Shown here piece by piece: positions 63,446 through 64,000 of a stretch of DNA of 64,000 nt (positions within the stretch are counted from its first letter, which is position 1; each line of letters opens with the position of its first letter). The stretch spans positions 620,001-684,000 of the forward strand of contig NZ_SDSD01000001.1 in NCBI RefSeq assembly GCF_004798965.1, written 5' to 3'. The notes below the pieces were generated by a model that was not told where the DNA came from, ran no database searches, and saw only the letters and a program-made list of their open reading frames with translations. The stretch is from Onishia niordana. GTDB taxonomy: Bacteria > Pseudomonadota > Gammaproteobacteria > Pseudomonadales > Halomonadaceae. A program made the translations under genes and the position numbers.

Positions 63446-64000
63446 ATGACCCTTCGCCTCGGCATCAACGGCCTCGGCCGTATTGGTCGCCTCGCCCTGC
63501 GCTGCCTGTGGGCAGAGCGCGCTAAAGCACTTGAGCATCAGGCATCGTCGCTTGAGATCGTCGCCGTCAACGACCCGGGCGGCGATGCGGGCACCTTCGC
63601 TCACCTACTCGAATTCGACTCGGTGCATGGGCGCTGGTCACCGGGAGGCGGCATTCATGCCGAGGACGACGCCATCATCATCGATGGCGTGCGCGTGCCC
63701 TTTTTCGCCCATACCACCATCGAGAAGACCGATTGGTCGGGCTGCGATGTGGTGATCGAGGCCTCGGGGGTCATGAAGACCCGCGACACCCTCGAGGCCT
63801 ACCTGTCTCAGGGGGTGGGCCGCGTGGTGGTCTCGGCGCCAGTCAAAGAGGAAGGCGTGCTCAATGTGGTGATGGGGGTCAACGATCAGGCCTTCGATCC
63901 GGCGATACACCGCATCGTCACCGCAGCGAGCTGCACCACCAACTGCCTGGCACCGCTGGTCAAGGTCATCCATGAGACCTTCGGCATCCGCCACGGCTCG
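63446..64000 (+). CDS. ArsJ-associated glyceraldehyde-3-phosphate dehydrogenase (partial)
   Basis: The first 185 codons of a GAPDH run to the window end. The NAD motif GINGLGRIGR (6-15) and catalytic Cys163 (ASCTTNCLAP) are present. Next to ArsR, this enzyme is expected to make 1-arseno-3-phosphoglycerate from arsenate, which the membrane protein ArsJ then exports. ArsJ is predicted just beyond the edge. ATG 63446 follows AAAGGAG. A glycolytic role alone is less likely given the neighbours. Confidence 0.85.
   Translation, partial: MTLRLGINGLGRIGRLALRCLWAERAKALEHQASSLEIVAVNDPGGDAGTFAHLLEFDSVHGRWSPGGGIHAEDDAIIIDGVRVPFFAHTTIEKTDWSGCDVVIEASGVMKTRDTLEAYLSQGVGRVVVSAPVKEEGVLNVVMGVNDQAFDPAIHRIVTAASCTTNCLAPLVKVIHETFGIRHGS

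Noticed and set aside
1..64000. tRNA, rRNA, CRISPR, IS element, prophage or plasmid origin
   Set aside because: None was seen by reading. No regular spacer-repeat arrays, transposase or integrase motifs, or tRNA-like cloverleafs with CCA ends were noticed; a tRNAscan/CRISPR search would settle it.

Overview
The window reads as a chromosomal segment of a halophilic gammaproteobacterium of the Halomonas type. The GC is high, genes are densely packed, and the protein types fit: DctPQM transport, a periplasmic arabinose ABC system, and a nasT-nasS / nirBD / nasA nitrate assimilation locus. The genus is an inference from overall character, not from a marker gene. No rRNA, tRNA, CRISPR, IS element or prophage was seen.

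Bases 1-24,000 form a pentose catabolic island. It encodes an oxidative, non-phosphorylating route that turns L-arabinose, and probably D-xylose and D-galactose, into 2-oxoglutarate. The enzymes are a Gfo/Idh/MocA-type aldose 1-dehydrogenase (162-1088), an SMP-30 lactonase (16670-17602), two IlvD/Edd sugar-acid dehydratases (xylonate type 1271-3076, arabonate type 5156-6901), two FAH-superfamily 2-keto-3-deoxy-pentonate dehydratases (12797-13783, 15386-16549) and a 2-oxoglutarate semialdehyde dehydrogenase (13798-15375). Four unrelated transporters serve it: an SSS symporter, a TRAP system, a GPH symporter next to a cytoplasmic GH43 arabinosidase, and an AraFGH ABC importer. GalM and a GbpR-like LysR regulator close the block. 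A shared operator-like sequence (ATGTTG-N-ACAT and variants) lies before three of the transcription units, but its regulator is not in the window.

Bases 24,000-42,400 are mostly housekeeping and stand-alone genes: an EamA exporter, the DeaD helicase with a long leader, a YaiI-family protein, a glutathionyl-hydroquinone reductase, LysR/pirin, an M23 endopeptidase, a NarK-type nitrate transporter, an SDR, LysE/MocR, a dienelactone hydrolase, an ABC exporter and a peroxiredoxin.

Bases 42,500-53,200 are the assimilatory nitrate/nitrite locus. nasA-cobA run leftward; nasT-nasS and then nasB-nirB-nirD run rightward. The most striking find is regulatory. Well-spaced sigma-54 (-24/-12) promoters precede nasA, nasT (two in tandem), nirB and the distant narK. 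The nasA and nirB leaders each carry two small hairpins with six-base loops, the second overlapping an intrinsic terminator. This is the architecture expected for antitermination by the ANTAR protein NasT encoded between them. The narK leader carries one hairpin with the same AACGGC loop.

Bases 53,500-64,000 hold a PIN-PhoH ATPase, a zinc-ribbon protein, a DUF938 methyltransferase/esterase pair, an SLC13-type permease, a cold-shock protein, an L,D-transpeptidase and an FMN-binding glutamate synthase-like protein. At the right edge is the start of an arsenate-resistance unit: an ArsR with an unusual recognition-helix insertion, followed by an ArsJ-type GAPDH cut by the window end. A dispersed ~100-bp intergenic repeat occurs twice (27967-28064 and 52591-52697), the second time between nirB and nirD.
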